Shown here: one piece after another, positions 9,449 to 19,074 of the stretch
Numbering within the stretch: the first letter of the stretch is position 1
How the letters are laid out: the number at the start of each line of letters is the position of its first letter
NCBI GenBank assembly: GCA_020354665.1
Contig: CP070653.1
Coordinates: 2,805,439-2,869,438 of the forward strand
Source: Burkholderiales bacterium
Lineage (GTDB): Bacteria > Pseudomonadota > Gammaproteobacteria > Burkholderiales > Burkholderiaceae_C
DNA length: 64,000 bases
Direction of reading: 5' to 3'
Made by a program: the position numbers and the translations under genes
The notes under the pieces: model-generated
What the model was told of the DNA's origin: nothing
The model's database searches: none
What the model saw: only the letters and a program-made list of their open reading frames with translations

Positions 9449-10738
9449 ATGAAGCGAAGAACCCTGCTGCTGGGCGCAGCGACGCTGCCCGCGACCGGCT
9501 GGCTGACGGGCTGCGGCGGTGGCGACGACGTCACCAAGGCCCGGGTGCGTCTCGTCAACGCCGCCGACGTACTGGGCTATCCGTCGCTGGACATGCGCGT
9601 CGACGGGGCGCTGCGCCAAGGCGATGTGGCCTATGGCGGTAGCGCTGCCTACGTCGAGGTCGATCCGGACAAGGCGCTGACGACGATCTCGGCCACCGGC
9701 TCGCCGACGGCCCTGCTGACCTTCACGCCCAGCGTCACCGAGAAAAAGCATTACACGGTGCTGGCCTTCGGCGGGGTGGGCACGCTGCGGCAGCTGCTGA
9801 TCGACGAGAACGTCGGCGAGCCGTCTGACAAGCGCGCAACGCTGCGCGTCGTCAACGCGGCGCCCGACGCCGGCAACCTCGACGTCTACATCACCAACGA
9901 GGCCGACCCTATCGAATCGGCCGTGGCCGTGCTGGCCGGCGCCACTTACGGCGAGCTGAGCCCCCGCCTCGACGTGGCCAGCGGCACCTGGCGGCTACGC
10001 GCGGCGGCAGCGAACAGCAAGACTGATCTGCGGCTGGATGTGCGCGGCATGGTGCTGGGCAACCGCCAAGTGGCGACCCTCGTGCTGACGCCGTCGCTGG
10101 GTGGCGCGCTCGTCAATGCGCTCTTACTGGTGCAGGAGGGTGACGTAACGCGACTCGACAGCACGCAGGCACGGGTGCGTGTGCTGGCGGGCGTGGCCGA
10201 CAGCGGCGCCGTCACGGCCACCGTCGGCGGCACGCCGTTGATGTCGGCAATCGGTTCTCCGGCGGTCGGCGGCTACGCGCTGGTTTCCGCGGGCTCGCCG
10301 GAGGTGGCCATCTCGGTAAACGGCAACAACGTGGCCGCGCCGGTGACGACGCTCGCCGCCGGGAGCGACTACACGCTGCTCGTCTACGGGGCGCTCGCCT
10401 CGGCGCAGGCGGCCTGGGTGACCGATGACAACCGGCTGCCTGCAGTGACCGGCCAGGTGAACATCCGGCTCGTCAATGCGGTGACGGGCCTGCCGGGCGC
10501 ACTGTCGATGACGGTCGACGCATTCCCGGTGGCTGGCGGCGTGGCGGCAGGCACAGCGTCGTCGCCGTACGTCGCCGTCGACGCTAACGATGTGGCGGCG
10601 ATCTCCGTCGCCGCGGAGGGTGCGGCCACGCCGGTGTTCACGACCACCGGACAGCCCCTCACCGCCGGTGGCGTCTACAGCGTCTTCGTGGTTGGCACGG
10701 CCGGTTCGACCTCGGGCATCGTGCGCAAGGACCGCTAA
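9449..10738 (+). CDS. DUF4397 lipoprotein
   Basis: The 429-residue protein has a lipoprotein signal (MKRRTLLLGAATLPATGWLTGC, with the modified cysteine in LTGC followed by a Gly-rich linker). It then has two or more DUF4397-like immunoglobulin-fold repeats: ARVRLVNAADVLGYPSLDMRVDG, ATLRVVNAAPDAGNLDVYI, and later NIRLVNAVTGLPGALSMTVD. The R-x-V-N-A-x-x-x-x-x-x-D pattern is the hallmark of DUF4397. It is probably an outer-membrane-anchored structural or binding protein; no substrate is known. It converges with the pirin gene, the two stops being 13 bases apart. Confidence 0.85.
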   Translation: MKRRTLLLGAATLPATGWLTGCGGGDDVTKARVRLVNAADVLGYPSLDMRVDGALRQGDVAYGGSAAYVEVDPDKALTTISATGSPTALLTFTPSVTEKKHYTVLAFGGVGTLRQLLIDENVGEPSDKRATLRVVNAAPDAGNLDVYITNEADPIESAVAVLAGATYGELSPRLDVASGTWRLRAAAANSKTDLRLDVRGMVLGNRQVATLVLTPSLGGALVNALLLVQEGDVTRLDSTQARVRVLAGVADSGAVTATVGGTPLMSAIGSPAVGGYALVSAGSPEVAISVNGNNVAAPVTTLAAGSDYTLLVYGALASAQAAWVTDDNRLPAVTGQVNIRLVNAVTGLPGALSMTVDAFPVAGGVAAGTASSPYVAVDANDVAAISVAAEGAATPVFTTTGQPLTAGGVYSVFVVGTAGSTSGIVRKDR

Positions 10739-10751
10739 GGCCGCTGCGCGA

Positions 10752-11627
10752 TCAAGCCAAGCGGCCGGCGCGGAAGTCCTCGACCGCCTGGAAGATCTCT
10801 TCGTTGCTGTTCATCACGAACGGCCCGTGCTGCACGATCGGCTCGGCCAGCGGAGCCCCGGCGATGAGCAGCGCGCGCGCCGGCGTGTCGGCGGTGGCAC
10901 TGAGGATAACGCCGTCACTGGCCGCGTCGTTGGTGAGGATCGCCATGCGCTGCGCAGGCACCTCTGTGCCCTCGATGCGCATAGCGCCGCGGTAGACGTA
11001 GACGAACGCGTTGTGCGACGCGGCCAGCGGCTGCGCGAACACCGCGCCGGGATCTAGGTGGAGGTCAAGATACAGCGGCTCGGTCACCGCGCGTTGCACG
11101 GCGCCCGCTACGCCGTGGCTCTCGCCGGCAATCACGCGTACCGTTCCGCCCTCGGCGGTGCGCAGTTCTGGGATCTCGGCCGGTGCGATATCGCGGTACC
11201 AGGGTGGACTCATCTTGTCCTTGCCCGGTAGATTGAGCCAGAGCTGGAAGCCCTCCATGCGGCCTTCCTGCTGCTCGGGCATCTCGCTGTGGATGACGCC
11301 GCGGCCCGCCGTCATCCACTGCACCGCGCCTGGCGTCAGCAGCCCTTCGTGGCCGGCGCTGTCGCGATGTCGCATGCGGCCCTCGAGCATGTAGGTGACG
11401 GTCTCGAAACCGCGGTGCGGGTGGTCCGGGAAGCCGCCGATGTAATCGCCCGGGTTGTCGGTGCCGAACGCGTCGAGCATCAGGAACGGATCGAGCCGGC
11501 GCTGCAGGTCGTGCGTCAGCACCCGGGTGAGCTTCACGCCGGCGCCGTCGCTGGTGCGCTGGCCAGTGACGACGCGCTCGACGCGGCGCGGGCGGGCAAC
11601 GGTAAGGGATGAGAGGGCTGCAGTCAT
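10752..11627 (-). CDS. Pirin family protein
   Basis: The 291-residue protein is a bicupin of the pirin family. The first cupin has GGFPDHPHRGFETVTYMLEGRMRHRDSAGHEG, giving metal-ligand histidines in the DHPHRG motif, and then GVIHSEMP, giving the third histidine and a glutamate. The second cupin (AAEGGTVRVIAGE to AILTNDAASDG) is less conserved, as is usual. Some bacterial pirins have quercetinase activity and others regulate metabolism; no assignment is possible here. The start at 11627 (MTAALSSLTVARPRRVERVV) fits the family. It stands alone, divergent from nothing close. Confidence 0.9.
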   Translation of the reverse strand: MTAALSSLTVARPRRVERVVTGQRTSDGAGVKLTRVLTHDLQRRLDPFLMLDAFGTDNPGDYIGGFPDHPHRGFETVTYMLEGRMRHRDSAGHEGLLTPGAVQWMTAGRGVIHSEMPEQQEGRMEGFQLWLNLPGKDKMSPPWYRDIAPAEIPELRTAEGGTVRVIAGESHGVAGAVQRAVTEPLYLDLHLDPGAVFAQPLAASHNAFVYVYRGAMRIEGTEVPAQRMAILTNDAASDGVILSATADTPARALLIAGAPLAEPIVQHGPFVMNSNEEIFQAVEDFRAGRLA

Positions 11628-11784
11628 ACCGCCATCGTGTCACGAGTGGCGGCGCCGGGGTTGCAGCGATATTGAAGGCCCCGTTCAGTCCGGGCGAATA
11701 CACCGTCGCCGGATGCGGTCAGTCAAATGCGGCCCCAGACCGGGACCGGTCCGCGGGCCACGCCTTTAAGTGACAGCAACGAGG

Positions 11785-12024
11785 TCAGATACCGAGCAGC
11801 TTCTTGGCTTCGCCGAGCTTCTTGACCGAGTCGGCGTGCTTGCCGGCCTTGTGGTCGGCCTCGCCGTCGGCGCGCAGCTGCTTGACCTTGGCCATGGCGT
11901 CAGCAGACAGCGTGGGGTTGGTTGCGAGCTTGGCGTCGATCGCCTTCATGTCGCCCGGGCACTGTGAGGCAAAGGCGGTTCCGGCCAAGGCGGCCAGCGC
12001 CAGCGGTAGTAACAGCTTCTTCAT
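11785..12024 (-). CDS. Small exported helical protein
   Basis: The 79-residue protein has a clear Sec signal (MKKLLLPLALAALAGTAFA, cleavage before SQCP) and a mature part of about 60 residues with one Cys. The rest is Lys/Ala/Asp-rich amphipathic helix (MKAIDAKLA, AKVKQLRADGEADHKAGKHADSVKKLGEAKKLLG). GAGGAG precedes the ATG. Similar small periplasmic proteins are common in Burkholderiales and are annotated hypothetical. The helix pair resembles a tetratricopeptide-like or small binding protein, but this is only a resemblance. It is probably periplasmic. Confidence 0.7.
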   Translation of the reverse strand: MKKLLLPLALAALAGTAFASQCPGDMKAIDAKLATNPTLSADAMAKVKQLRADGEADHKAGKHADSVKKLGEAKKLLGI

Positions 12025-12186
12025 TGCATCTCCTCGAGTTTCGGTTAACGGGGTACGCCGGACGGCGCGGGGCGATAAGGTACTGCGGTGGCAGCGACCG
12101 CGCGCAGGGTCCCTGGAAGACCCTAACGACGTCAGTCTGTCGAACGCCCCGGCGGAATACGCGGAGGTCTGGGGCAATATTCCGCC

Positions 12187-12924
12187 ATGACCGAGTTACC
12201 GATCGGCGTCCACCACCGACGACGCTTGCGGGCGATCTGGCGCTCGGCCGGCTGGCCGAGCCAGGACGCGGTCGAGATCGAGCTGCTTGCCGCAGGGCTG
12301 GTCGAGCGTGTCGGCGACGGCGCCGGGCGAGAGATCTTGCGCGTCACCGAATCGGGCATCGCGCTGCTTGCGCAGACGCTGCAGCGCAACCGCGCGACGC
12401 TGGATGCGCACCAGCAGGTCGTCGATGCGGTGGCGCGCGAGATGGCGCGCGCCGGCCGCATCGTCTGGACCGAGCTCAGCTTGCGCGCCCCGGTCGACGA
12501 CGCGTGGTCGATGGTGAGGCCGGATGTGTTCTCGGTGCGCCACACGACCGTTGAGGCGTATCTCGAGCCGATCGCGCATGAGGTCAAGGTGCGGCGCGCC
12601 GATCTGCTTGGCGACCTGCGGCGACCGTCAAAGGGGGGCGCGTACCTCGCGCTCGCGAGCCAGTGCTGGTACGTGCTGCGCGAGGGCATCGGCGAGGCCG
12701 ACGAGATCCCGGAGCTTTACGGTGTGCTGTTGGCACGCGGCGAAACCGATGCGATGCGCTTCGAGATCTTGCGCGCTGCGCCGAAGCGGGCGATGCGGCT
12801 GCCGTTCGCGGCATGGATGGCGCTGGCGCGCACAGCGGCGCGCGCCGCCGGCGACGACGACGACGATCAGCAGCGCGCGCTCGGTGACCCCAGCGCAGAC
12901 CGCCCGGCCGCACCCGGCCAGTGA
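12187..12924 (+). CDS. Winged-helix plus PD-(D/E)XK-like protein (MmcB-like)
   Basis: The 245-residue protein is usually annotated hypothetical. Residues 9-65 look like a winged helix (RRRLRAIWRSAG, EIELLAAGLVERVG, EILRVTESGIALL). Residues 90-165 have the layout of a PD-(D/E)XK nuclease core: E96 in TELSLR, D113 in RPDVFSV, E132 and K134 in HEVKVRRADLLGDL, then a helix and GAYLALASQCWYVL. The RxD...EVK-xx-x-D-x-x-x-D...Y-x-x-x-Cx-xx-YxV spacing resembles MmcB-type DNA-repair nucleases. The tail is Asp- and Pro-rich and probably disordered. The domain calls are by eye and are inference. ATG 12187 is 72 bases upstream of the yej region's own GC-rich leader. Confidence 0.6.
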   Translation: MTELPIGVHHRRRLRAIWRSAGWPSQDAVEIELLAAGLVERVGDGAGREILRVTESGIALLAQTLQRNRATLDAHQQVVDAVAREMARAGRIVWTELSLRAPVDDAWSMVRPDVFSVRHTTVEAYLEPIAHEVKVRRADLLGDLRRPSKGGAYLALASQCWYVLREGIGEADEIPELYGVLLARGETDAMRFEILRAAPKRAMRLPFAAWMALARTAARAAGDDDDDQQRALGDPSADRPAAPGQ

Positions 12925-12996
12925 CCCACCGGCCGGGAGGACTGCGGCGTGCAACGCACAATCGGGACGTCGAACAACTTGCCGGACCGTGCCACG

Positions 12997-14901
12997 ATGC
13001 ACCGATTACCGCTGTCTGCCGCGCTGGGTGCACTCTGCCTGGCGATGTCGTGCCACGTCATGGCAGCAGCGAACGCGGCTGCGCCCGCGCCCGCCAACGG
13101 CCCCGCCGACGTGGCGCACGCGCCGATCGTCACGGGCCGCTGGGTGCACGCGTTGTCGGCGTACGTGCCGCCGAAGTACCCGCCGACGCTCTCCCACTTC
13201 GAGTACGTCAACCCCGATGCGCCGAAGGGTGGTGTGCTTCGACTGCGCAACCCCGACCGGCGCTCGAGCTTCGACAAATTCAATCCTTTCACGGTGCGCG
13301 GCAACGCACCGGCCGGCCTGTCGATCTTCGTCTTCGAATCGCTTGCGACCTCGTCGCAAGACGAGTTGCAGGCGATGTATGGTCTGCTCGCCGCAGAGAT
13401 GTACGTCGCACCGGACCTGTCGTCGATTTCGTTCCGGCTGCGGCCGCAGGCGCGCTTTTCAAACGGCGACCCGGTCACCGCCGCAGACGTCGTCTACAGC
13501 TTCGAGCAGATCACGAGCAAATTCGCGGCGCCGGGTTACCGTGCGGCGTTCGAAGGCGTCGCGCGCGCGGTGGCGGTCGACGAGCGGACGGTACGTTTCG
13601 AGCTGCGCGAGAAGAAACTCGACAACGTCTTCCTCGCCGGCGGCGTACCGGTCTTTTCGAAGAAATGGGGTGCGGGCAAGCCCTTCGACGAGATCGTGCT
13701 CGAGCATCCGATCGCCACCGGCCCCTACACGATCGACAAGGTCGACATGCCGCGGCGCATCGAGTTCAAGCGCGACCCCAACTACTGGGGCCGCAACCTC
13801 GGCGTCAGGCGTGGGATGTTCAACTTCGACCGCGTCGTCTACCGGATGTACTCGGACCAGGCGGTCGCGCGCGAGGCGTTCAAGGCCGGCGAGTTTGACA
13901 TCTTCAAGGAATACGGCTCACGCTCGTGGATGCGGCAGCATCAGGGGGCGAAGTGGCGCGACGGTCGTATCGTTCGCCGTGCGTTCGAGACCGACGTCGG
14001 CCAAGGCCTGCAGTCGATGCACTTCAACCTGCGCCGGCCGATCTTCCAGGATATCCGCGTGCGCGAGGCACTCGTCTACACGTGGGACTTCGAGAACCTC
14101 GACAAATACAAGGCGTTTCGGCGCGCGCGCAGCGTTTTCAACAACTCAGAGTTCGCCGCGCAGGGGCTTCCGTCAGCCGGCGAACTCAAACTGCTCGAAC
14201 CGTTCCGCAGCGAACTGCCGCCGCGCGTGTTCGGGCCGGCGTGGCAGGCACCGAGTACCGAGGGCGATCCGCACGGGCTGCGCCGCAACCTGCTGAAAGC
14301 ACGGGCGTTGCTCGAGGCGGCGGGCTGGCAGCTGGGGACCGACGGCAAGCTGCGCAATGGTCAGGGCGAGCCTTTCGAGTTCGAGTACCTGAACCCCAGC
14401 GACGGCGGGCGCAATACGGCTTGGGAGCGCAATCTCGAGAAGCTCGGGATCACCTACAAGGAGCGCAATGTCGACTTCGCGCTGTACCGGCGGCGGCTGG
14501 AAAACTACGACTTCGACGTGATCACGATCGTCGAAGGCGATTTCACGCTGCCGTCGGCCTCGGATCTGATCACGTCCTATGGCAGCGCGGCGGCCGACGA
14601 GCCCGGCAACAACAACTTCCGCGGCATCAAGAGCAAGGCAGTCGACGCGCTGATCGAGGCCATGGGCCGGGCCGAGACGCTCGATGAGCTGCGCGACGCG
14701 GCCCGCGCCTTCGACCGGGTGGTGATGTGGAGCTTCTGGCAGCTGCCCGAGCTTTACCTGAGCGCCGAATGGGCGTCGTACTGGAACAAATTCGGCATAC
14801 CGAAGGTGCGGCCGAAGTACTTCACGATCGATACCAGCGGCTTCGGTCCCTGGCCGCTGATGGCTTGGTGGGACAAGGCGCTCGCTGGGGGTGACAGGTA
14901 G
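12997..14901 (+). CDS. yejA: YejA-type periplasmic oligopeptide-binding protein
   Basis: The 634-residue solute-binding protein has a Sec signal (MHRLPLSAALGALCLAMSCHVMA). It has the typical family 5 features: LSHFEYVNPDAPKGGVLRLRNPDRRSSFDKFNPF, SFRLRPQARFSNGDPVTAADVVYSFEQ, and late YFTIDTSGFGPWPLMAWWDKAL. The start at ATG 12997 is chosen because the GTG at 12949 would place extra polar residues before the signal. It is followed directly by yejB without a gap. In E. coli the Yej system imports peptides including microcin C and other antimicrobial peptides; in other species it helps resist host peptides. Role here is inferred from homology. Confidence 0.92.
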   Translation: MHRLPLSAALGALCLAMSCHVMAAANAAAPAPANGPADVAHAPIVTGRWVHALSAYVPPKYPPTLSHFEYVNPDAPKGGVLRLRNPDRRSSFDKFNPFTVRGNAPAGLSIFVFESLATSSQDELQAMYGLLAAEMYVAPDLSSISFRLRPQARFSNGDPVTAADVVYSFEQITSKFAAPGYRAAFEGVARAVAVDERTVRFELREKKLDNVFLAGGVPVFSKKWGAGKPFDEIVLEHPIATGPYTIDKVDMPRRIEFKRDPNYWGRNLGVRRGMFNFDRVVYRMYSDQAVAREAFKAGEFDIFKEYGSRSWMRQHQGAKWRDGRIVRRAFETDVGQGLQSMHFNLRRPIFQDIRVREALVYTWDFENLDKYKAFRRARSVFNNSEFAAQGLPSAGELKLLEPFRSELPPRVFGPAWQAPSTEGDPHGLRRNLLKARALLEAAGWQLGTDGKLRNGQGEPFEFEYLNPSDGGRNTAWERNLEKLGITYKERNVDFALYRRRLENYDFDVITIVEGDFTLPSASDLITSYGSAAADEPGNNNFRGIKSKAVDALIEAMGRAETLDELRDAARAFDRVVMWSFWQLPELYLSAEWASYWNKFGIPKVRPKYFTIDTSGFGPWPLMAWWDKALAGGDR

Positions 14902-15939
14902 ATGCTCGCGTACATCGCCAAGCGCATTCTGCTGATGATCCCGACGCTGCTCGGGGCGCTGACGATCACCTTCGTGGTGATGCAGTTCGTGCCGGGCGGC
15001 CCGGTCGAGCAGATCCTCGCCGAGGCGCGGGCGACGCAGAAGGGCGGCGAAGGCGGCGGCTACAAGGCAAGCCGCGACATTGACAAGAAGCAGATCGAAG
15101 AGCTCAAGAAGCTCTACGGCTTTGACAAGCCGGCGCATGTGCGTTACGTCGAAATGCTCGGCAACTTCGCGCGCTTCGACCTGGGCCGCAGCTTCATGTT
15201 CAACAAGGACGTCTGGCAACTGATCAAGGAGAAGCTGCCGGTGTCGATCTCGCTGGGTCTGTGGACCTTCCTGATCTCGTACGTGGTGTCGATCCCGCTG
15301 GGCGTGGCCAAGGCGGTGCGCGAGGGCTCGCGCTTCGACATCGCCACGACGATGGTCGTGCTGCTCGGCTACGCGATCCCCGGCTTCGTGCTTGGCGTGC
15401 TGCTGATCGTGCTGTTCGCCGGTGGTACCTACCTCGACTGGTTTCCGCTGCGCGGGCTCACCTCGGACAACTGGTACGAGCTGTCGTGGCCGGCGCGCAT
15501 TGCAGACTACTTCTGGCATCTCACGTTGCCGCTCACCTGCCTGGTGATCGGCAGTTTTGCGGTGATGACGATGCTGACGAAGAACACCTTCGTCGAGGAG
15601 ATGCGCAAGCAGTACGTGCTGGTGGCCAAGGCCAAGGGGCTGGATGACCGGCGGGTGCTGTACAAGCACATCTTCCGCAACGCGCTGATCCCGCTCGTGA
15701 CCGGCTTTCCGGCCGCGTTCATCGGGGCGTTCTTCGCCGGGTCGGTGCTGATCGAAACGCTGTTCTCGCTCGATGGCCTCGGGCTGCTGAGCTACGAGGC
15801 GGTGATCCGGCGCGACTATCCGGTGGTGCTCGGCTCGCTGTATCTGTTCACGCTGATCGGGTTGGTGGTCAAGCTGGTGTCGGACCTGCTTTACGTGGCG
15901 ATCGATCCGCGGGTGCAGTTCGGGAGCGCCGCGAAATGA
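14902..15939 (+). CDS. yejB: YejB-type ABC transporter permease
   Basis: The 345-residue inner-membrane permease begins with a hydrophobic helix (MLAYIAKRILLMIPTLLGALTITFVVMQFVPGG), the standard start for oligopeptide permease B proteins. It contains the EAA-type loop for ATPase contact (VLVAKAKGLDDRRVLYKHIFRNALIPLVTG) and ends in DLLYVAIDPRVQFG. The extra loop GEGGGYKASRDIDKKQIEELKKLYGFDKP is characteristic of YejB. Its ATG follows the yejA stop codon immediately, and its stop overlaps yejE by four bases, so translation is coupled. Confidence 0.93.
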   Translation: MLAYIAKRILLMIPTLLGALTITFVVMQFVPGGPVEQILAEARATQKGGEGGGYKASRDIDKKQIEELKKLYGFDKPAHVRYVEMLGNFARFDLGRSFMFNKDVWQLIKEKLPVSISLGLWTFLISYVVSIPLGVAKAVREGSRFDIATTMVVLLGYAIPGFVLGVLLIVLFAGGTYLDWFPLRGLTSDNWYELSWPARIADYFWHLTLPLTCLVIGSFAVMTMLTKNTFVEEMRKQYVLVAKAKGLDDRRVLYKHIFRNALIPLVTGFPAAFIGAFFAGSVLIETLFSLDGLGLLSYEAVIRRDYPVVLGSLYLFTLIGLVVKLVSDLLYVAIDPRVQFGSAAK

Positions 15940-17021
15940 GCGCGGTCCTGCCTGGACCTACCCCTTCCTCCGGCACGGCACCCACAGCGACGGTGCCGGC
16001 CAAGCATGCTTCGCCGAACCGGCGCGCCTGGCTGCGCTTCACGCGCAATCGGCTGGGCTACCTGTCGCTGTGGGTCTTCGCGGTGATGCTTGTCGTGTCG
16101 ACGCTGGCCGAACTGGTCAGCAACGATCGGCCGATCGTCGCGCGGATCGGTGAACGGTGGTACGCACCGATGTTTGTCAACCCGAGCGAGCGGGCGCTGG
16201 GCGGCGATTTCGGCACGCCCACGGACTGGAAGGACCCGCTCATCGCCGATCTGCTCGCCCGGCCCGGCAACGTGGCTCTCTTCACACTGAATACGCATTC
16301 GGCCACGTCGACTGACTACTTCAGTCCGCTCGCCGACCCGGCGCGGCCGAGTCAGCGCAACTGGTTGGGTACCGACAGCAACGGCCGCGACATGGTCGCG
16401 CGACTGCTCTACGGTTTTCGCGTCAGCATCTGGTTTGCCATCGCGCTGACCGTCGTCGGCACGGCGATCGGCGTCGCGATGGGCGCTCTGCAGGGCTTCT
16501 TCGGCGGACGGGTCGACCTGACGCTGCAGCGCCTGATCGAGATCTGGGGCTCCGTGCCGGAGCTTTACCTGCTGATCATCTTCGCGTCGATCTTCGAGCC
16601 GAGCCTGTTGCTGTTGCTCGTGCTGCTCGCGCTCTGGGGGTGGATGGGTCTCGCCGACTACGTGCGCGCCGAGTTTCTGCGCAACCGCAACCTCGAGTTC
16701 GTCAAGGCGGCGCGCGCGCTCGGCCTGTCCAACGCGCAGATTATCTGGCGCCACATCCTGCCGAACTCGATGACGCCGGTGATCACGTTCCTGCCGTTTC
16801 GCATGAGCGCGGCAATCCTCGCGCTCACGTCGTTGGATTTCCTGGGGCTCGGCGTGCCGAGCTCGGTGCCGTCGCTCGGCGAACTGCTCAAGCAGGGCAA
16901 GGCCAACCTCGATGCGTGGTGGATCATCGTGCCGACATTCGTCGTGCTGACGGTGACCATGCTGCTGCTCACCTTTATCGGCGATGCGCTGCGCGACGCC
17001 TTCGACACGCGCAAGTCGTGA
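15936..17021 (+). CDS. yejE: YejE-type ABC transporter permease
   Basis: The 361-residue permease has a proline/threonine-rich start, then RRAWLRFTRNRLGYLSLWVF as first helix region. A long periplasmic segment (about residues 60-150) contains the conserved WLGTDSNGRDMVARLLYGFRVS block. The EAA loop is EFVKAARALGLSNAQIIWRHILPNSMTPVI. The domain order matches YejE/OppC/DppC proteins, and the periplasmic insertion is typical of YejE. The ATG at 15936 overlaps the yejB stop (ATGA). Confidence 0.93.
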   Translation: MSAVLPGPTPSSGTAPTATVPAKHASPNRRAWLRFTRNRLGYLSLWVFAVMLVVSTLAELVSNDRPIVARIGERWYAPMFVNPSERALGGDFGTPTDWKDPLIADLLARPGNVALFTLNTHSATSTDYFSPLADPARPSQRNWLGTDSNGRDMVARLLYGFRVSIWFAIALTVVGTAIGVAMGALQGFFGGRVDLTLQRLIEIWGSVPELYLLIIFASIFEPSLLLLLVLLALWGWMGLADYVRAEFLRNRNLEFVKAARALGLSNAQIIWRHILPNSMTPVITFLPFRMSAAILALTSLDFLGLGVPSSVPSLGELLKQGKANLDAWWIIVPTFVVLTVTMLLLTFIGDALRDAFDTRKS

Positions 17022-17031
17022 ATGCCTTGAA

Positions 17032-18636
17032 ATGACTCACGATACCCTGCTCGACATCGAGCACCTCACCGTTCGCTTCGGCGCCAACACCGCGGTGGAC
17101 GACGTGTCGTTCTCGATCGCGCGCGGCGAGAAGTTCGCGCTCGTCGGCGAGTCGGGATCGGGGAAGTCGGTGACCGCGCTGTCGGTGCTGCGGCTGCTCG
17201 AGGCGGCAGCCACGATCGGCGCGATTCGCTTCGGCGGCGAGGACCTGCGCGCCAAGAGCGAGCGCGAGATGCGCGGCATTCGCGGCGCGCGCATCGCGAT
17301 GATCTTCCAGGAGCCGATGACGGCCCTGAACCCGCTGTACACCGTGGGCAACCAGATCGCCGAGGTGCTCGAGCTGCACGAGGCGATGCGCCCCGAGGCG
17401 GCGCGCGCGCGCGCGGTCGAGCTGCTCGGCAAGACGGGCATTCCCGAGCCCGAGCGGCGGGTCGATGCTTACCCGCATCAGCTCTCGGGCGGTCAGCGCC
17501 AGCGCGCCATGATCGCCATGGCGCTCGCGTGCACGCCCGAACTGCTGATTGCCGACGAGCCGACCACCGCGCTCGATGTCACGATCCAGGTGCAAATCCT
17601 CGCGCTGCTCGACGAGCTGCAGCGAGAAATGGGTATGGGCCTGCTGTTCATCACTCACGACCTGGGGACGGTCAAGCGCTTCTGCGACCGCGTCGGCGTG
17701 ATGGAGCGGGGCCGGCTGGTCGAAGTGGGCGAGGTAGCGAACGTGTTCGCCCATCCGCAGCATCCGTACACGAAACGCCTACTGGCCAGCCGCCCGCAGC
17801 GTGTCGTCCGGCCGGTGCCTGCGGACGCGCCGGTGCTGCTCGAAGGGCGCGAGGTCGGCGTGACGTTCACGAGCAGCGCGGGCTGGTTCCGCAAGCGGCA
17901 TTTCGAGGCGGTCAAGCGCGCGACGCTGCAGCTGAGGCGCGGCGAGACGCTGGGCATCGTCGGCGAATCAGGCTCCGGCAAGACCACGCTGGGCATGGCA
18001 CTGCTGGCGCTGCAGGGCGTCTCGAGCGGCGAGGTACGCTTTGCCGCGAATAGCGACATGCAGCGCATCGACAATGCCGAGCGCCCGGTGTTGCGGGCCA
18101 TGCGCCGGCGCATGCAGGTCGTGTTCCAGGATCCGTTCGGTTCGTTGAGCCCGCGGCTGACGACGGGGCAGATCGTCGGTGAAGGGCTCGCCCTGCATCG
18201 ACCGGAACTGGGCGACGTGGAAAGGCAGCGCCTGGTGCTGCAGATGCTCGACGAGGTAGGGCTGTCCGAGCGAGACGGTGTGACCGACCTGCTGCTACGC
18301 TACCCGCACGAATTCAGCGGCGGCCAGCGCCAGCGCATTGCGATCGCGCGCGCGGTCGTGCTGCGTCCCGATGTGTTGGTATTGGACGAACCGACCTCCG
18401 CGCTCGATGTCTCGGTCCAGCAGCAGGTGCTGGCGCTGCTCGGTGAGCTACAGCAGCGCTACGGCATGAGCTACATCTTCATCAGCCACGACCTGGCCGT
18501 GGTGCGCGCGATGAGCCATCGCGTGCTGGTGATGAAGGACGGGGAGATCGTTGAGGAAGGGGACGCGCAGGCGCTATTCGAGGCGCCGCGGATGCCGTAC
18601 ACGAAGGCGCTGCTGGAAGCCGCACAGGCGGGTTGA
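17032..18636 (+). CDS. yejF: YejF-type ABC transporter ATPase (two NBDs)
   Basis: The 534-residue ATPase is a fusion of two nucleotide-binding domains. The first has [26 protein letters not shown] and [14 protein letters not shown]; the second has [43 protein letters not shown]. Both have Q-loops ([25 protein letters not shown]) and switch histidines ([16 protein letters not shown]). The ATG at 17032 starts just past the yejE stop. A TTG or earlier ATG in frame (16984) is inside yejE. It energises import through YejB/YejE. Confidence 0.94.
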   Translation: MTHDTLLDIEHLTVRFGANTAVDDVSFSIARGEKFALVGESGSGKSVTALSVLRLLEAAATIGAIRFGGEDLRAKSEREMRGIRGARIAMIFQEPMTALNPLYTVGNQIAEVLELHEAMRPEAARARAVELLGKTGIPEPERRVDAYPHQLSGGQRQRAMIAMALACTPELLIADEPTTALDVTIQVQILALLDELQREMGMGLLFITHDLGTVKRFCDRVGVMERGRLVEVGEVANVFAHPQHPYTKRLLASRPQRVVRPVPADAPVLLEGREVGVTFTSSAGWFRKRHFEAVKRATLQLRRGETLGIVGESGSGKTTLGMALLALQGVSSGEVRFAANSDMQRIDNAERPVLRAMRRRMQVVFQDPFGSLSPRLTTGQIVGEGLALHRPELGDVERQRLVLQMLDEVGLSERDGVTDLLLRYPHEFSGGQRQRIAIARAVVLRPDVLVLDEPTSALDVSVQQQVLALLGELQQRYGMSYIFISHDLAVVRAMSHRVLVMKDGEIVEEGDAQALFEAPRMPYTKALLEAAQAG

Positions 18637-18697
18637 GGCCGCGCGTGATGTGATTAGGCGAGCATCGTGCGGCCCCTGATTGGTCGAGGAGTAGGCA

Positions 18698-19051
18698 ATG
18701 GGCTGGTTTTCGAAGAGGGATCCCGGGTTCTTCTTGGCCACGATCGTGCCGTCCGGTGACGGACCTCGGGTGGCGCAGTACCTGGGGGTGGTGCACGGCG
18801 AGGCGATCATCGGGGCCAACATCTTCCGCGACATGTTCGCGTCGATCCGCGACGTGGTCGGCGGACGCGCCGGCGGCTACGAGCGAGCCCTTTCGGGGGC
18901 GCGCGACGCGGCCCTGGACGACATGATTGACGCCGCCAAGGAACTGGGCGCGAACGGCGTGGTCGGCGTCGACTTCGACTACGAAGTGCTCGGTGAGAAC
19001 AACGGCATGATGATGGTCGCCGTCAGCGGCACGGCGGTGCAGATGGCGTGA
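18698..19051 (+). CDS. YbjQ/UPF0145 family protein
   Basis: The 117-residue cytosolic protein begins [16 protein letters not shown] and has the block [38 protein letters not shown], then [37 protein letters not shown]-x-G-A-N and [12 protein letters not shown] are the conserved stretches of the UPF0145 (YbjQ) family, sometimes called heavy-metal-binding domain proteins. Function is unresolved. A ribosome-binding sequence (CGAGGAG) lies before the ATG. The gene stands alone between yejF and the convergent ankyrin gene. Confidence 0.88.
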   Translation: MGWFSKRDPGFFLATIVPSGDGPRVAQYLGVVHGEAIIGANIFRDMFASIRDVVGGRAGGYERALSGARDAALDDMIDAAKELGANGVVGVDFDYEVLGENNGMMMVAVSGTAVQMA

Positions 19052-19074
19052 CCGGCGTTCGTCCAGCAGCGCCC

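Noticed and set aside
14173-15669. Minus-strand open frame of 498 codons opposite yejA/yejB
   Set aside because: It is entirely opposite to two well-supported transporter genes and has a His/Arg/Gln-rich shadow composition.
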